NCBI GenBank assembly: GCA_963807235.1
Contig: CAWEBF010000037.1
Span: forward strand, 1 to 50,349
Length of the DNA: 50,349 nucleotides
Direction of reading: 5' to 3'
Origin: CAWEBF01 sp963807235
GTDB lineage: Bacteria; Acidobacteriota; Vicinamibacteria; Vicinamibacterales; UBA2999
Shown here: positions 9,972-19,681 of the stretch, one piece after another
Layout: every line of letters begins with the position of its first letter
How positions within the stretch are numbered: position 1 is the first letter of the stretch
The notes under the pieces: generated by a model
The model's database searches: none
Told to the model about the DNA's origin: nothing
Seen by the model: the letters and a program-made list of their open reading frames with translations, nothing else
Program-made: the position numbers and the translations under genes

Positions 9972-10556
9972 CTACTCGAGGCGAATCGGCAGCTCGGCGT
10001 GCCCCTTGTCGTTGTTGAAGACGAGACGATAGGTGCCGTCGTCCCAGCGCAGCGTCGTCGACTTGAAATAGAGGTCGCCTATCACCACGCCGTGCTCGGA
10101 GGGCACGATCGCGGGGTTTCGCACCGTCCCTTCACCCGGCAGCGCAAACCATCGCAGCACCTCGCCGTCGGCGCTCTTCGGGAAGTAGCTGATCACGTCG
10201 CGCTGGTGGATGCGCGCGTTTTGACGGAGCTTGGTAATCTGCGGCGCGTCGGCAAGGAACTGCTCCTGCGTGGCGAGCGGCACGACGCGGCCGCCAGGCA
10301 TCACCACCGAGAAGCTGTCCCGCCTCACCGCACCGCGCTCGCTGAGCGCGACGCCAACCTGCACCAGCAGCCAGGCGCCATCGTGATTCCGCTGGGAGTA
10401 GTCGTAAATGGCCACGGCCTGCACTCGTTCGTCTTTGTATTCGACCGTGGCGCGGCCGTTGGGCTTCGTGTGCGGAAACGCGTTGTCGTTGACTTGGGGA
10501 GCCGCCGCGAGCGAGGCGCCGGCGACGAGCAGGACGACGGGCGCAAGGCGAAACAT
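9972..10556 (-). CDS. Secreted hypothetical protein
   Basis: 194 residues from ATG 10556, which has a good GGAGGTG site; longer upstream starts would overlap the divergent Rieske gene. Signal peptide MFRLAPVVLLVAGASLAAAP, then a mixed alpha/beta soluble domain with YDYSQRNHDGAWLLVQVGVA, RRDSFSVVMPGGRVVPLAT and a C-terminal strand-rich part ending LVFNNDKGHAELPIRLE. I do not recognise a catalytic motif. It is probably periplasmic. The two neighbours are independent units: convergent on one side, divergent on the other. Confidence 0.7.
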   Translation of the reverse strand: MFRLAPVVLLVAGASLAAAPQVNDNAFPHTKPNGRATVEYKDERVQAVAIYDYSQRNHDGAWLLVQVGVALSERGAVRRDSFSVVMPGGRVVPLATQEQFLADAPQITKLRQNARIHQRDVISYFPKSADGEVLRWFALPGEGTVRNPAIVPSEHGVVIGDLYFKSTTLRWDDGTYRLVFNNDKGHAELPIRLE

Positions 10557-10624
10557 GGACACCTCCAGCAGGCAGCACTCCGATCTTACCAGGAGGCGAT
10601 CGAAGATGTAGGCTTCACGACGAC

Positions 10625-11734
10625 ATGGAGCCTTCGCTCGAACGACTCCTCGAGCTCTACGACGCGGATGTCCCGCTCGCGCAGGCATCCACCATTCCCG
10701 CGCCGTGGTACACCGACCCGCGCGTCTTGGAGCTGGAGCTCCGCACGGTCTTCAGGCACAGCTGGCAGTATGCCGGCCGCGTTGACCAGATGCGCGCGCC
10801 TGGCGACTACGTTACGTGTGAGCTTCCGGGCGGCGAGCCCATTGTGGCCGTGGTTGGAAACGACGATGTGGTGCGCGGATTCTTCAACGTCTGCCGTCAC
10901 CACGCGGCCGCCGTCGCCACCGAGCCGCACGGTTCCGCCCGTCAACTCAGATGCCCGTATCACGGATGGACCTACTCGCTCGAGGGTGAGCTGAAGGGCA
11001 CGCCTGATTTCATGGGTGTCTGCGATTTCGATCGTTCGGCCAACGGACTGGTGCCGCTCGAATGCGGAGCAGCCGAGAAATGGATCTTCGTCAGGCCTGA
11101 AGCGAGCGGCCCCTCACTGGAGGAGTTTCTCGGGCGCGACCTTCTCGGTCAGCTCGACGCGCTTGCACTCGACGATCTGCACTGGATGGAGCGGCGCTGG
11201 TACACACTCGACTGCAACTGGAAGGTCTTCGTCGACAACTATCTCGACGGCGGCTATCACGTGCCGCACCTCCACAAGGGCCTCGACAGCGTCCTCGACT
11301 ACAGCGAATACACGATCGCGACAGGGGAGCGCTTCTGCCTGCAGTCGAGCCCGATGGTGAGCCAGGGAGCGGAGGAGCGCACGCGAGCCGTGCGCCAGGG
11401 CGAGCGAGCCTCCTACTACTGGATCTATCCCAACTTCATGATCAACCGCTACAGCCGCGCGATGGACACCAACCTCGTCATCCCGCGCGGGGTGGACAGG
11501 ACCGAGGTGATATTCGATTTCTACTTCTCGGACGTGTCTGCAACCGCTCACGCGGCCAATCTGGAGAGCATCGCGGTCAGCGAGCAGATCCAGGACGAGG
11601 ACGTCTCGATCTGCGCGTCGGTGCAGCGCGGCCTGCGCTCGCGCGCGTACGGCGCCGGTCGTCTCTCCGTGCGCCGCGAAGCCGGCGAGCATCTCTTCCA
11701 TCGCCTGCTTGCACACGATCTCACGCGCGGGTGA
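10625..11734 (+). CDS. Rieske non-haem iron oxygenase, alpha subunit (choline/carnitine monooxygenase-like)
   Basis: 369 residues, intact. The Rieske [2Fe-2S] ligands are C90-x-H92 (NVCRHHAAAVA) and C110-x2-H113 (RCPYHGWTY). The mononuclear iron site is in NYLDGGYHVPHLH (H212 and H217), with the bridging acid D208 where many family members have Glu; this form is also seen in choline monooxygenase. A later Asp ligand is probable in IQDEDVSIC. The closest relatives are quaternary-amine and related monooxygenases, but the substrate is unknown. No reductase or ferredoxin gene lies nearby, so electrons must come from elsewhere. Confidence 0.87.
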   Translation: MEPSLERLLELYDADVPLAQASTIPAPWYTDPRVLELELRTVFRHSWQYAGRVDQMRAPGDYVTCELPGGEPIVAVVGNDDVVRGFFNVCRHHAAAVATEPHGSARQLRCPYHGWTYSLEGELKGTPDFMGVCDFDRSANGLVPLECGAAEKWIFVRPEASGPSLEEFLGRDLLGQLDALALDDLHWMERRWYTLDCNWKVFVDNYLDGGYHVPHLHKGLDSVLDYSEYTIATGERFCLQSSPMVSQGAEERTRAVRQGERASYYWIYPNFMINRYSRAMDTNLVIPRGVDRTEVIFDFYFSDVSATAHAANLESIAVSEQIQDEDVSICASVQRGLRSRAYGAGRLSVRREAGEHLFHRLLAHDLTRG

Positions 11735-11923
11735 CGTCCGAGATCGTTCGAGCCGTGTTCCAAACTGCGATCACGCGTGTGCCGCGATGGAACAGGCCGC
11801 CCCGAGAACGCAGGTGGCTTCACCCACGCTTCGTCCGGCACAACGGTCTTTCGGCTCAGTGAATTACGTCTGGATCTGATTGTTCTGCAGGGCCTGGCTG
11901 GGTACTTGCGTCTCGTGGCTCGG

Positions 11924-12561
11924 ATGTCTGAGTCCGTACCCCCTTCCAGCGCTGAACAAACGTCCCGGTTTCGCCCGCGCCGTCTGGCTCTGGGCCGGCT
12001 CCGCGTTGTGGCTCGCGGGCGCGGTGGCGGGCCTGTGGGTGCTCTGGTCGTACGAGAACACGCCGGGAGACGCCGCGCATTCACACGGACGCTGGCCGAC
12101 TGAAACGCGCCTCGCACGCTCGGCCGATCGACCGACGCTCGTGCTGCTCGCCCATCCCCAGTGCACGTGCACGCGTGCCAGCCTCGCCGAACTGGCCGAA
12201 GTATTGGGGCGCGCACAGGCGGCGCCCAAGACGTACGTGCTGTTCATGAAGCCGTCGGAGTTCTTCGATGGCTGGGAGAAGACCGACCTGTGGCGCACGG
12301 CGTCGGCCCTGCCCAATGTCACGGTCGTGCGGGATGACGATGGCCGCGAGGCGGAGCGCTTCGGCGCCGCGACATCGGGGCAGACGCTCTTGTACGACGC
12401 CGGCGGCGAGTTGATCTTCAGCGGCGGCATCACCGGTGCGCGCGGACACGCGGGCGACAACGCGGGCCGAGCCGCGTTGATCGCGATCCTCGATCAAAAG
12501 GACCCGTCTCACCGAGCGACGTCCGTGTTCGGCTGCTCTCTGTCTCGGGCGCCGTCTGTAG
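11924..12561 (+). CDS. RedB-like thioredoxin-fold membrane-anchored protein (two frameshifts)
   Basis: An N-terminal membrane anchor (AVWLWAGSALWLAGAVAGLWVL) is followed by a thioredoxin-like domain with LLAHPQCTCTRASLAELAE, VLFMKPSEF, and SGGITGARGHAGDNAGRAAL, then VFGCSL near the end. This matches the RedB-type redoxin family. The cysteines in CTC and FGC may be redox or metal ligands. The likely start is ATG 11924 (MSESVPPSSAEQTS), with a frame change near 11968. A second change near 12545 would end it at TAG 12561. Without these changes the frame runs from TTG 11880 into the next gene. The histidine kinase follows within 25 bases. Confidence 0.62.
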
Positions 12562-12582
12562 CTCCAGATCGATCACACCATC

Positions 12583-14512
12583 ATGTCCTCACACTCCCCG
12601 CTCAACGTGCGCGACGCGTCCACTATCGGACAGAGCCAACCAGCTCTTCGCCGAGGCCTGGCACCTGATCCACCATCGGACGGACCGGCTCTTTGCCGGG
12701 CTCATGGCCTTCCAGTGGCTCATGGGGATCGTCTTCGCGCTGTGGGTGTCGCCGTTGGCGTGGGACGGACCCGTCAGCCGGACCCACCTGCACGTGTGGG
12801 CGGCGATCATCCTCGGCGGCATCATCAGCCTGTTTCCGGCGCTCCTCGGACTGTTCCGGCCGGGCCTGCCGTCCACTCGTTACATCATCGCCGTTGCGCA
12901 GATGTTGATGGGCGCGCTGCTCATTCATCTGACCGGTGGACGGATCGAGACCCACTTTCACGTCTTCGGCTCGCTGGCCTTCCTGGCGTTCTATCGCGAC
13001 TGGCGGGTTTTGATTCCGGCGACGGTCGTCGTGGCGCTCGATCACTTGCTGCGCGGCATCTTCTGGCCGCAGTCGGTCTACGGTGTGGTCGTCGCCAGCC
13101 AATGGCGGTGGCTCGAGCACGCCGCCTGGGTGCTGTTCGAGGACGTCTTTCTCTTCGTTGCCTGCCGTCGCAGCATCGCGGAGATGCGGCACACCGCCGA
13201 CCGGACGGCGACGCTCGAACGCGAGGTTCGCACACGCCAGGAGGCGGAGAACGACGCGCGCAATGCGCGGGCCCGCAACGACGCCATCCTCGACGTGGCT
13301 CTGGATTGCGTCATTCTGATCGACGAATCCGGGCGCATCGCACAGTTCAATCCGGCGGCGGAGCGGACGTTCGGCTACACCGCGGCAGAAGCGGTCGGCG
13401 CCGACCTGGTCGAGTCGATCTTCCCCGCGGACCGGCGCGGGCCGGTGCGCGAGGCGATGGCCAGCTATCTCGCCACTGGCGACACCGCCATCCTGAATCG
13501 GCGCCTCGAGCTCACGGCCATGCGAAAGAGCGGCGAGGCGTTTCCCGTCGAGATCGCGATCGCGCCGATCTCCACTGACTGCGGCACGATGTTCGCCGCC
13601 TACGTCCGCGACATCACCGAGCGCAAGCGCATCGAGGCGCGAACTGGCCAGCTACACCAACGTGCTCGAGGAGGCGCACGACACGCAGCGGAAGGACGCC
13701 GAGCGGCTGGCGATTCTCGTGGACGAGCTGCGGGTCACGCAGCAGCGCGCCGAGGCGGCGACACGCGCCAAGAGCGAGTTCCTCGCCAGCATGAGCCACG
13801 AGCTTCGCACGCCGCTGAACGCGATCATCCTGCTACAGCGAGCTCCTGCAGGAGATCGCGGAAGACGAGCAGCAGACCGGAGTCGATCGGCGACCTGAAG
13901 CGGATTCAATCGGCCGGCAAGCACCTTCTCGATCTGATCAACGGCATCCTGGATCTCTCGAAGATCGAAGCCGGCAAGATGGTGCTGTCGCTCGAGACTT
14001 TCCAGGTCAAGACCATGATCGGCGGGCTGGTGGACACGGTCAGGCCTCTGGTCGAGAAGAACAGAAACACCTTGACGGTGCGCGGCACCGACCAGGTGCG
14101 GCCGATGCACGCCGACCTCACGAAGACGCGGCAGATCCTGCTCAACCTGTTGAGCAACGCGAGCAAGTTCACGCACGATGGCACGATCACGGTCGACATC
14201 CGCGAATGCACGATCGACGGCGCCGACGCCGTCGAGTTCAGCGTCACGGACAGCGGCGTCGGCATGACCGCAGAACAGACGCAGAAGGTCTTCGACCCGT
14301 TCACGCAGGCCGACGTGACGACGACCCGTAAATACGGCGGCACCGGGCTGGGGCTGGCAATCGTCTCGCGCTTCTGCGATCTGATGGGCGGCAGCGTCTG
14401 GGTCGAGAGCCGTCCGGGCGAAGGGTCGCGGTTCGTCGTGCGGCTGCCGCGGGAGGCCGAAGAGGCCGCAACCGAGTCGTTGGTGCCCGCCGGCGCGGGA
14501 ACCAGCAACTAG
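12583..14512 (+). CDS. Sensor histidine kinase with multi-TM sensor and PAS domain (several frameshifts)
   Basis: Order: about six membrane helices with a His-rich motif (ETHFHVFG and VVALDHLLRG), a coiled-coil linker (ATLEREVRTRQEAEN), a PAS domain (DVALDCVILIDESGRIAQF ... YVRDITERKRIEA), a HisKA dimerisation helix with the phospho-acceptor H-box SHELRTPLN, and a HATPase domain (LLNLLSNASKF, DSGVGM, GGTGLGLAI). The H-box lies in a different frame (13640-13840) from the flanks, so an uncorrected reading deletes it. Frame changes fall near 12635, 13643, 13832 and 13880. It is probably co-transcribed with the receiver at 14532, its likely phosphorylation partner. The first ATG at 12583 gives a 50-residue soluble lead. 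Confidence 0.78.
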
Positions 14513-14531
14513 GCGGGAACAACGGAATCCA

Positions 14532-14909
14532 ATGGCGACGATCCTGGTGGTGGAAGACAACGAGGCGAGCCGTGATGCCCTGGCACGCCGGCTGCAACGA
14601 CGCGGGTACGACGTGGTGGTGGCCGTGGACGGCCAGCAGGCCGTGTCGGTGGCGCTATCCGCGAAACCCGATCTCATCCTGATGGACCTGGGATTGCCGG
14701 TCATCGATGGATGGGAGGCGACGCGGCAGCTGAAAGCCGATGCGTCGACGCAGCACATTCCGATCATCGTGCTGAGCGCCCATGCCATGACCAACGACCG
14801 CGATCTCGCGCTGGCGGCCGGCGGCGACGACTTCGACACCAAGCCCGTCCGCTTCGAGCCGCTGATCGACAAGATCGCGTCGCTGCTGGCGAGGTCCACC
14901 GTCCAATGA
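14532..14909 (+). CDS. Single-domain response regulator (CheY-like receiver)
   Basis: 125 residues, intact. It has the acidic pair (VVEDNEASRD), the phospho-acceptor Asp in LILMDLGLPVIDG, the switch Thr/Ser position in IIVLSAHAM, and the conserved Lys in FDTKPVRFEPL. There is no output domain, so it acts by protein interaction, either with the upstream kinase or as a phosphate shuttle to the downstream REC-PAS-GGDEF-EAL protein. It sits 19 bases after the kinase. Its stop overlaps the next start in ATGA, implying coupled translation. Confidence 0.9.
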   Translation: MATILVVEDNEASRDALARRLQRRGYDVVVAVDGQQAVSVALSAKPDLILMDLGLPVIDGWEATRQLKADASTQHIPIIVLSAHAMTNDRDLALAAGGDDFDTKPVRFEPLIDKIASLLARSTVQ

Positions 14910-17027
14910 CGCGGCAAGGCTCGCTGCTCGTTGTCGACGACAACGACGACAATCGAGACGCGCTTTCCAGGCGGCTCCGTCAGAAGGGCTACCTGCGTCT
15001 CTGTGGCCGCCGACGGTGCCGAGGCGCTCGCGCAGATCGATCGGGAGTCGTACGACCTCATGCTTCTGGACGTCGAGATGCCCGGCATGAGCGGCCTCGA
15101 GGTGCTCAGCCGGGTCCGCGTCCAGCGTTCACAGACGCAGCTTCCCGTGATCATGGTCACCGCGCGAAGCGAAGGGGCCGACATCGTCGAAGCCTTCGGT
15201 CTGGGCGCCAACGACTACGTCACCAAGCCAATCGATTTCGCCGTCGCGCTGGCGCGCATTCGTACGCATCTGGCGCACAAGTGGGCGGTCGAAGACCTCC
15301 ACGAGAGCGAGGAGCGGTACGCGCTGGCCGTCCGAGGGGCCAACGACGGGTTGTGGGATTGGAATCTCGTCACCAACGAGGTCTATTGGTCCGCGCGCTG
15401 GAAATCGATGCTCGGCTACGACGAGCACGAGATCGGCGCGAGCCCCGACGAGTGGTTCAGCAGAGTGCACCACGCGGACCTCGAGCGCGTCAGGAGCGCG
15501 CTGACGGCGCACCTCGCTGACGGCAGCCAGCACTACGAAAACGAACACCGGGTCCTCCACCGAAACGGCATGTATCGGTGGGTGCTGTGCCGCGGCGCGG
15601 CGGTCAAGGATCACGCCGGCACCGCCACCCGGCTGGCTGGCTCGCTTACCGACATCACCGAAACAAAGCTGGCGGACTCGCTCACCGGCCTGCCGAACCG
15701 GCTGCTGTTTCTCGATCTCGTCGAGCGTGCCATCAAGCGTGAAAAACGGCGCCCGAACCCCGCGTTCGCCCTCCTGGCGCTTGGTCTCAACCGGTTCAAT
15801 GTGGTCAGCGACAGTCTGGGGCCGCTCACAGCCGATCGCCTCCTGGTGGCGATCGCGCGCCGGCTTCAGTCGAGCCTGCGGCCCACCGACACCGTCGCGC
15901 GTGACGAACCTGCCTCGACGCTGGCGAGGCTCGGAGGGGACGAGTTCAACGTGCTGCTGGACGACATCAAGGATGCGAGCGATGCGATGCGCGTCGCGGA
16001 GCGGCTGCGCCTGGCGCTCCAGGAGCCGTTCGAGGTGGACGGGCATCAGGTGTTCACGTCCGCCACGGTGGGAATCGCCATCAGCGCGACGGGCTACGAG
16101 CGACCGGAGGAAGTGCTTCGAGACGCCGCGATCGCGCTCAATCGCGCAAAGGGCGAGGGCGCCTCTGCCTGTGAAATCTTCGACCCTGGCATGCGCCAGC
16201 GGGCGGTCGCGCGCCTGCAGGTGGAGACCGACCTGCGCCAGGCCGTCGAGCGCCGTGACGTTCGAGGTGCACTATCAGCCGATCGTGTCGCTCCGCACCG
16301 GCCATATCACTGGGGTTCGAGGCGCTCGTGCGCTGGCGGCACCCGATTACGGGGACTCGTCGGGCCCGACGAGTTCATTCCGGTCGCTGAAGACACCGGC
16401 CTCATCCGTGCGATCACCCGGTTGACGCTGACGGAGTCGTGCCGGCAGATGGTGGAGTGGCAGCGCTGCTTCGGCGCCGAGGAGGCGCCGGGCGTCATGT
16501 GCGTCAACATCTCGAGCCGGCTGTTCGGCGACTTCGAGCTGGTCGACGAGCTGAAGACGACACTGGCGACGACCGGCCTGGTGGCGTCGAAGCTGAAGCT
16601 GGAAATCACCGAAAGCGCCCTGATCAACGACATGGCCGCCGCACGCGCGACCCTCGACCACGCGCAGGCGATGGGCATCGAATGGAGTCTCGACGATTTC
16701 GGCACCGGCTACTCGTCGCTGAGCCATCTGCACGGCCTCCAGATCAATACCGTCAAGATCGACCGCTCCTTCGTCGACCGGATCGGCGAGCGCCATGGAT
16801 CTGAGATGGTGCGCGCCATCGTCGCGCTGGCCCACACCCTCGACATGGATGTCGTGGCCGAAGGCGTGGAAACGCCCGAGCACGCGGCCCGGCTGCTCCA
16901 GCTCGGATGCGAATACGCGCAGGGCTTCCACTACTCGAAGGCGGTGGACGCCACCGCCGCGGGCCTGCTGATCGGGTCTCAACCGTGGCAGGCGCTTGGC
17001 ACTCGAATCCTGACCACGGCCGGCTAG
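14906..17027 (+). CDS. REC-PAS-GGDEF-EAL cyclic-di-GMP signalling protein (frameshifted; GGDEF probably inactive)
   Basis: Order: receiver (LLVVDDNDDNRDA, phospho-Asp in LMLLDVEMPGMSG, DYVTKPIDF), PAS (GANDGLWDWNLVTNEVYW), GGDEF (TGLPNRLLF, RLGGDEFNVLL), EAL (EVHYQPIVS, FEALVRW, EITESALIN, DDFGTGYSSL, KIDRSF, AEGVET). The EAL motifs look complete, so c-di-GMP hydrolysis is likely. The GGDEF domain has its signature, but LGLNRFNVVSDSLG lacks the metal-binding Asp and the guanine-binding Asn of active cyclases, so it may only bind GTP and regulate the EAL domain. The start is ATG 14906, in the overlap. Frame changes fall near 14993, 16258, 16313 and 16350; the EAL motif itself is in a shifted segment. 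Confidence 0.85.
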
Positions 17028-17038
17028 AATGGATTGCC

Positions 17039-18007
17039 GTGCGACTGGCGGTGCTGGCCGTGATCGTCATGCTGTCGCTTGCGACAGGCATCGCTCAAAC
17101 ATCCGCACGCACGCCGTGGGGTGATCCAGATCTGCAAGGCACCTGGGATTTCACGACGATCACGCCGCTGCAGCGTCCGGCGGAGTTTGCCGGCAAAGAG
17201 TTCCTGACTGAGTCCGAGGCGGCGGCCCTCGAGAAGCAGATCAATCAGCAGCGGGTGCAGACCGAGGAAACGTCTCCTGGAGCGTTGGGTGGAGTGCCGC
17301 GACAGGAATCGGATCCTGGCATCTACAACCTGGGCTGGTGGTGGGAACCGAACGGACGGCGGCTGGTGGGGACCAGGAGAACGTCTCTCGTCGTCGATCC
17401 GCCGGATGGTCGAATCCCGCCGCTCTCGGCACAGGCGCAGGCGATCTCGCGGGCGCGAGACGAAGCGCGGGGGCGCAGCCACACCGCGGCCGATCTGCCT
17501 CTCGCCGAACGATGCATCATGGGGTTCAACTCGGGTCCGCCGATGGTGCCCGGGCCCTACAACAACCTGGTCCAGATTTTTCAGAGTCCAGGCTACGTGG
17601 TGATCGTGAATGAGATGGTGCACGACGCGCGCGTCGTCCCTCTCGACAGCCGCCCGCATCTAAGCGGCGCGTTCCGGTTCTGGGCGGGCGACTCGCGCGG
17701 CCGCTGGGAAGGCGACACGCTCGTTGTCGAGACACGGAACCTGACCGACAACGGGACCGGCACGTTCGGCGTTCCCGGGCTCACCGACAAGAACGCCCGC
17801 CTGGTCGAGCGCTTCACCAGGAGCGAAGACCGCGGGCTCGTCTACCGATTCACGGTGAACGATCCCACGGTGTGGACGCGGGCGTGGAGCGCCGAGGTCC
17901 CGATGACCAGGATTGACGGCTTCGTCATGGAATACGGGTGTCACGAAGGCAACTACGGGCTCGCCAACATCCTGGCCGGCGCTCGCGCCGACGAGAAGGC
18001 GCGCTGA
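17039..18007 (+). CDS. Secreted protein of the WEGDTLVVE family, copy 2
   Basis: 322 residues, intact, starting at GTG 17039 (11 bases after the cyclic-di-GMP gene). Signal peptide VRLAVLAVIVMLSLATGIAQ. The domain contains TPWGDPDLQGTWDF, GWWWEPNGRRL, CIMGFNSGPPM, the hallmark RGRWEGDTLVVETRN, and a terminal YGCHEGNYGLANIL. It is paralogous to the gene at 2474, from which it differs in having the PDLQGTW lead and no C-terminal beta domain. Function unknown; the family is periplasmic or secreted and often found near cytochromes and esterases in acidobacteria. Confidence 0.85.
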   Translation: MRLAVLAVIVMLSLATGIAQTSARTPWGDPDLQGTWDFTTITPLQRPAEFAGKEFLTESEAAALEKQINQQRVQTEETSPGALGGVPRQESDPGIYNLGWWWEPNGRRLVGTRRTSLVVDPPDGRIPPLSAQAQAISRARDEARGRSHTAADLPLAERCIMGFNSGPPMVPGPYNNLVQIFQSPGYVVIVNEMVHDARVVPLDSRPHLSGAFRFWAGDSRGRWEGDTLVVETRNLTDNGTGTFGVPGLTDKNARLVERFTRSEDRGLVYRFTVNDPTVWTRAWSAEVPMTRIDGFVMEYGCHEGNYGLANILAGARADEKAR

Positions 18008-18013
18008 ACCTGC

Positions 18014-19651
18014 CTATCGTCCTTGCAGGCGCTTCAGGTTATCCAGATAGAGATCGCAGTAGGGACGACGCAAGCCTTCGCGCGCCTTCGGTCCTTCGTC
18101 GGTGAACTCGAGGTACTGCCGCTTGCGGACGTCGAACCTGGGCCAGCGCGGAAGCGCGGCCGCGCCAGGGCGGCCGTTCGGATCGCCGGTCTTCGCAAAA
18201 TTGGTCCAGTACGTCTGCATCGCCTCGGAGAGCTGGCGATCGACGGCGGTGTACTGAACCCCGAGCGTGCCGAAGACATACGAGACCTCGGCGCCGTGCA
18301 CGGCGCCGGCGGCTTCGCGCCCGGGTGCGGCGCGGTCGAACTGGTACTCGTAGGTGGGCAGGCCCGCCGCGGCGTGCCACGATGCCTGCGCCACCGCGGG
18401 GCAGCGGTACATCGTGTCGACGACCCATTGCGCCGCCGTGCCGCCGTACAGCGGATCGTCAGCGCGGCCCACGCCGGACGCGACGCCGGCGTCGAGCCCA
18501 TACAACGCCATCGCACGCGGTGCCAGCGGTCCGTACATGGCTGTGGCCGCCTCCACGAGATCCGTCGTCGTCGTTTGTGGCGGCGTTCGCTCGCGCGCGT
18601 TGCTGCCGATGAGAAGCGGGACGCGATGCTGCCGGCCGCTGATGTACACGTCGGCCGGCGGCTTCGGCACGATCCAGCCGTCGACGACGATGCCGTTGGC
18701 CGGGCCGATGCTCATGCGGGGAGCCGACATCAGCTTCAGCACATCGGCCGCCGGACGTTCGCGAAGCGAGGAGACCGGTCCGAGCGCGTCGCCGGCCTTC
18801 TCGGCTTCTTCACGCGTCAACGCGTCGGACACGGTGTTGCCGCTCCGGGCCGCCATCACGGCGCCGAGCGCCGTCATCCTGACGGTCGCATCGTCTGGCA
18901 CACGGGTGACCGTGCCGCTCTCCGCGATGACTTTGTGAAACAGCCCGGCGGCGATCGGCGAGGTCATGAGCACATTGACGTCCACGGCTCCAGCCGACTG
19001 GCCGAACAGGGTGACGTTGCGGGCATCGCCACCGAAGGTGGCGACGTTGTCGCGCACCCATTTGAGCGCCGCGATCTGATCCATCAGTCCGTAGTTGCCG
19101 GAGGCGTGTCGCTTGGATTCGCGCGTCAGCTCGGAGTGGGCGAAGAAGCCCAGGAGGCCGAGTCGATAGTTGAGGCTCACGAGCACGACGCCGCGTCGCG
19201 CCAGGCTTTCGCCGTTGAATGCGGCGTTCGACGACGATCCTGCGTAATTGCCGCCGCCGTGCATCCAGACCATCACGGGCTTGCGCGCCGCCGGCGGCCA
19301 GTCCGGCGTCCACAGGTTCAGGAAGAGGCAATCCTCCTGACTGCCATCCATGGGACGGTTGGCGGCGTTTTGTGGGCAGGGCGCGCCGAACGTGGTCGCG
19401 TCACGCACGCCCGTCCACGGCATCGTGGGCAGTGGCTCGCGCCAGCGGAGGTCGCCGACTGGCGCTTTGGCGAACGGGATGCCTTTGAACTCGGCCCCGC
19501 CTCGCGCCATGAGGGCGCCGCGAATCTGACCGCCGGTGACAGCCACGACGGGATCCAGGTCGGCGGCATGTCCCGTCATGACCAGACAGACCGTCGCGAC
19601 CCCAAGGAACGCCGTTAAGGCGTTCCGGCAGACAGCGACTTGTCGAAGCAT
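18014..19651 (-). CDS. Type-B carboxylesterase (para-nitrobenzyl esterase family)
   Basis: 545 residues, intact. Signal peptide (ALTAFLGVATVCLVMTGHAA), then the alpha/beta-hydrolase fold with the early EDCLFLNLW motif, the oxyanion hole HGGGN (131-135), and the nucleophile elbow FGQSAGA (Ser219). The likely acid is in LLIGSNARERT and the catalytic His in GAVHGAEVSYVFG. Exported; it would hydrolyse carboxylic esters such as those of plant or microbial polymers, though specificity is not predictable. It is convergent with the WEGDTLVVE gene at 17039, with a gap of only 6 bases. Confidence 0.9.
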   Translation of the reverse strand: MLRQVAVCRNALTAFLGVATVCLVMTGHAADLDPVVAVTGGQIRGALMARGGAEFKGIPFAKAPVGDLRWREPLPTMPWTGVRDATTFGAPCPQNAANRPMDGSQEDCLFLNLWTPDWPPAARKPVMVWMHGGGNYAGSSSNAAFNGESLARRGVVLVSLNYRLGLLGFFAHSELTRESKRHASGNYGLMDQIAALKWVRDNVATFGGDARNVTLFGQSAGAVDVNVLMTSPIAAGLFHKVIAESGTVTRVPDDATVRMTALGAVMAARSGNTVSDALTREEAEKAGDALGPVSSLRERPAADVLKLMSAPRMSIGPANGIVVDGWIVPKPPADVYISGRQHRVPLLIGSNARERTPPQTTTTDLVEAATAMYGPLAPRAMALYGLDAGVASGVGRADDPLYGGTAAQWVVDTMYRCPAVAQASWHAAAGLPTYEYQFDRAAPGREAAGAVHGAEVSYVFGTLGVQYTAVDRQLSEAMQTYWTNFAKTGDPNGRPGAAALPRWPRFDVRKRQYLEFTDEGPKAREGLRRPYCDLYLDNLKRLQGR

Positions 19652-19681
19652 GCGGCTGTATTGTGCCCGAAAGCGCGACGA

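Noticed and set aside
18023..19618. 531-codon open frame on the plus strand
   Set aside because: Antisense to an intact carboxylesterase with all catalytic motifs; Arg/His/Gly-rich translation without any domain, typical of a high-GC shadow frame.
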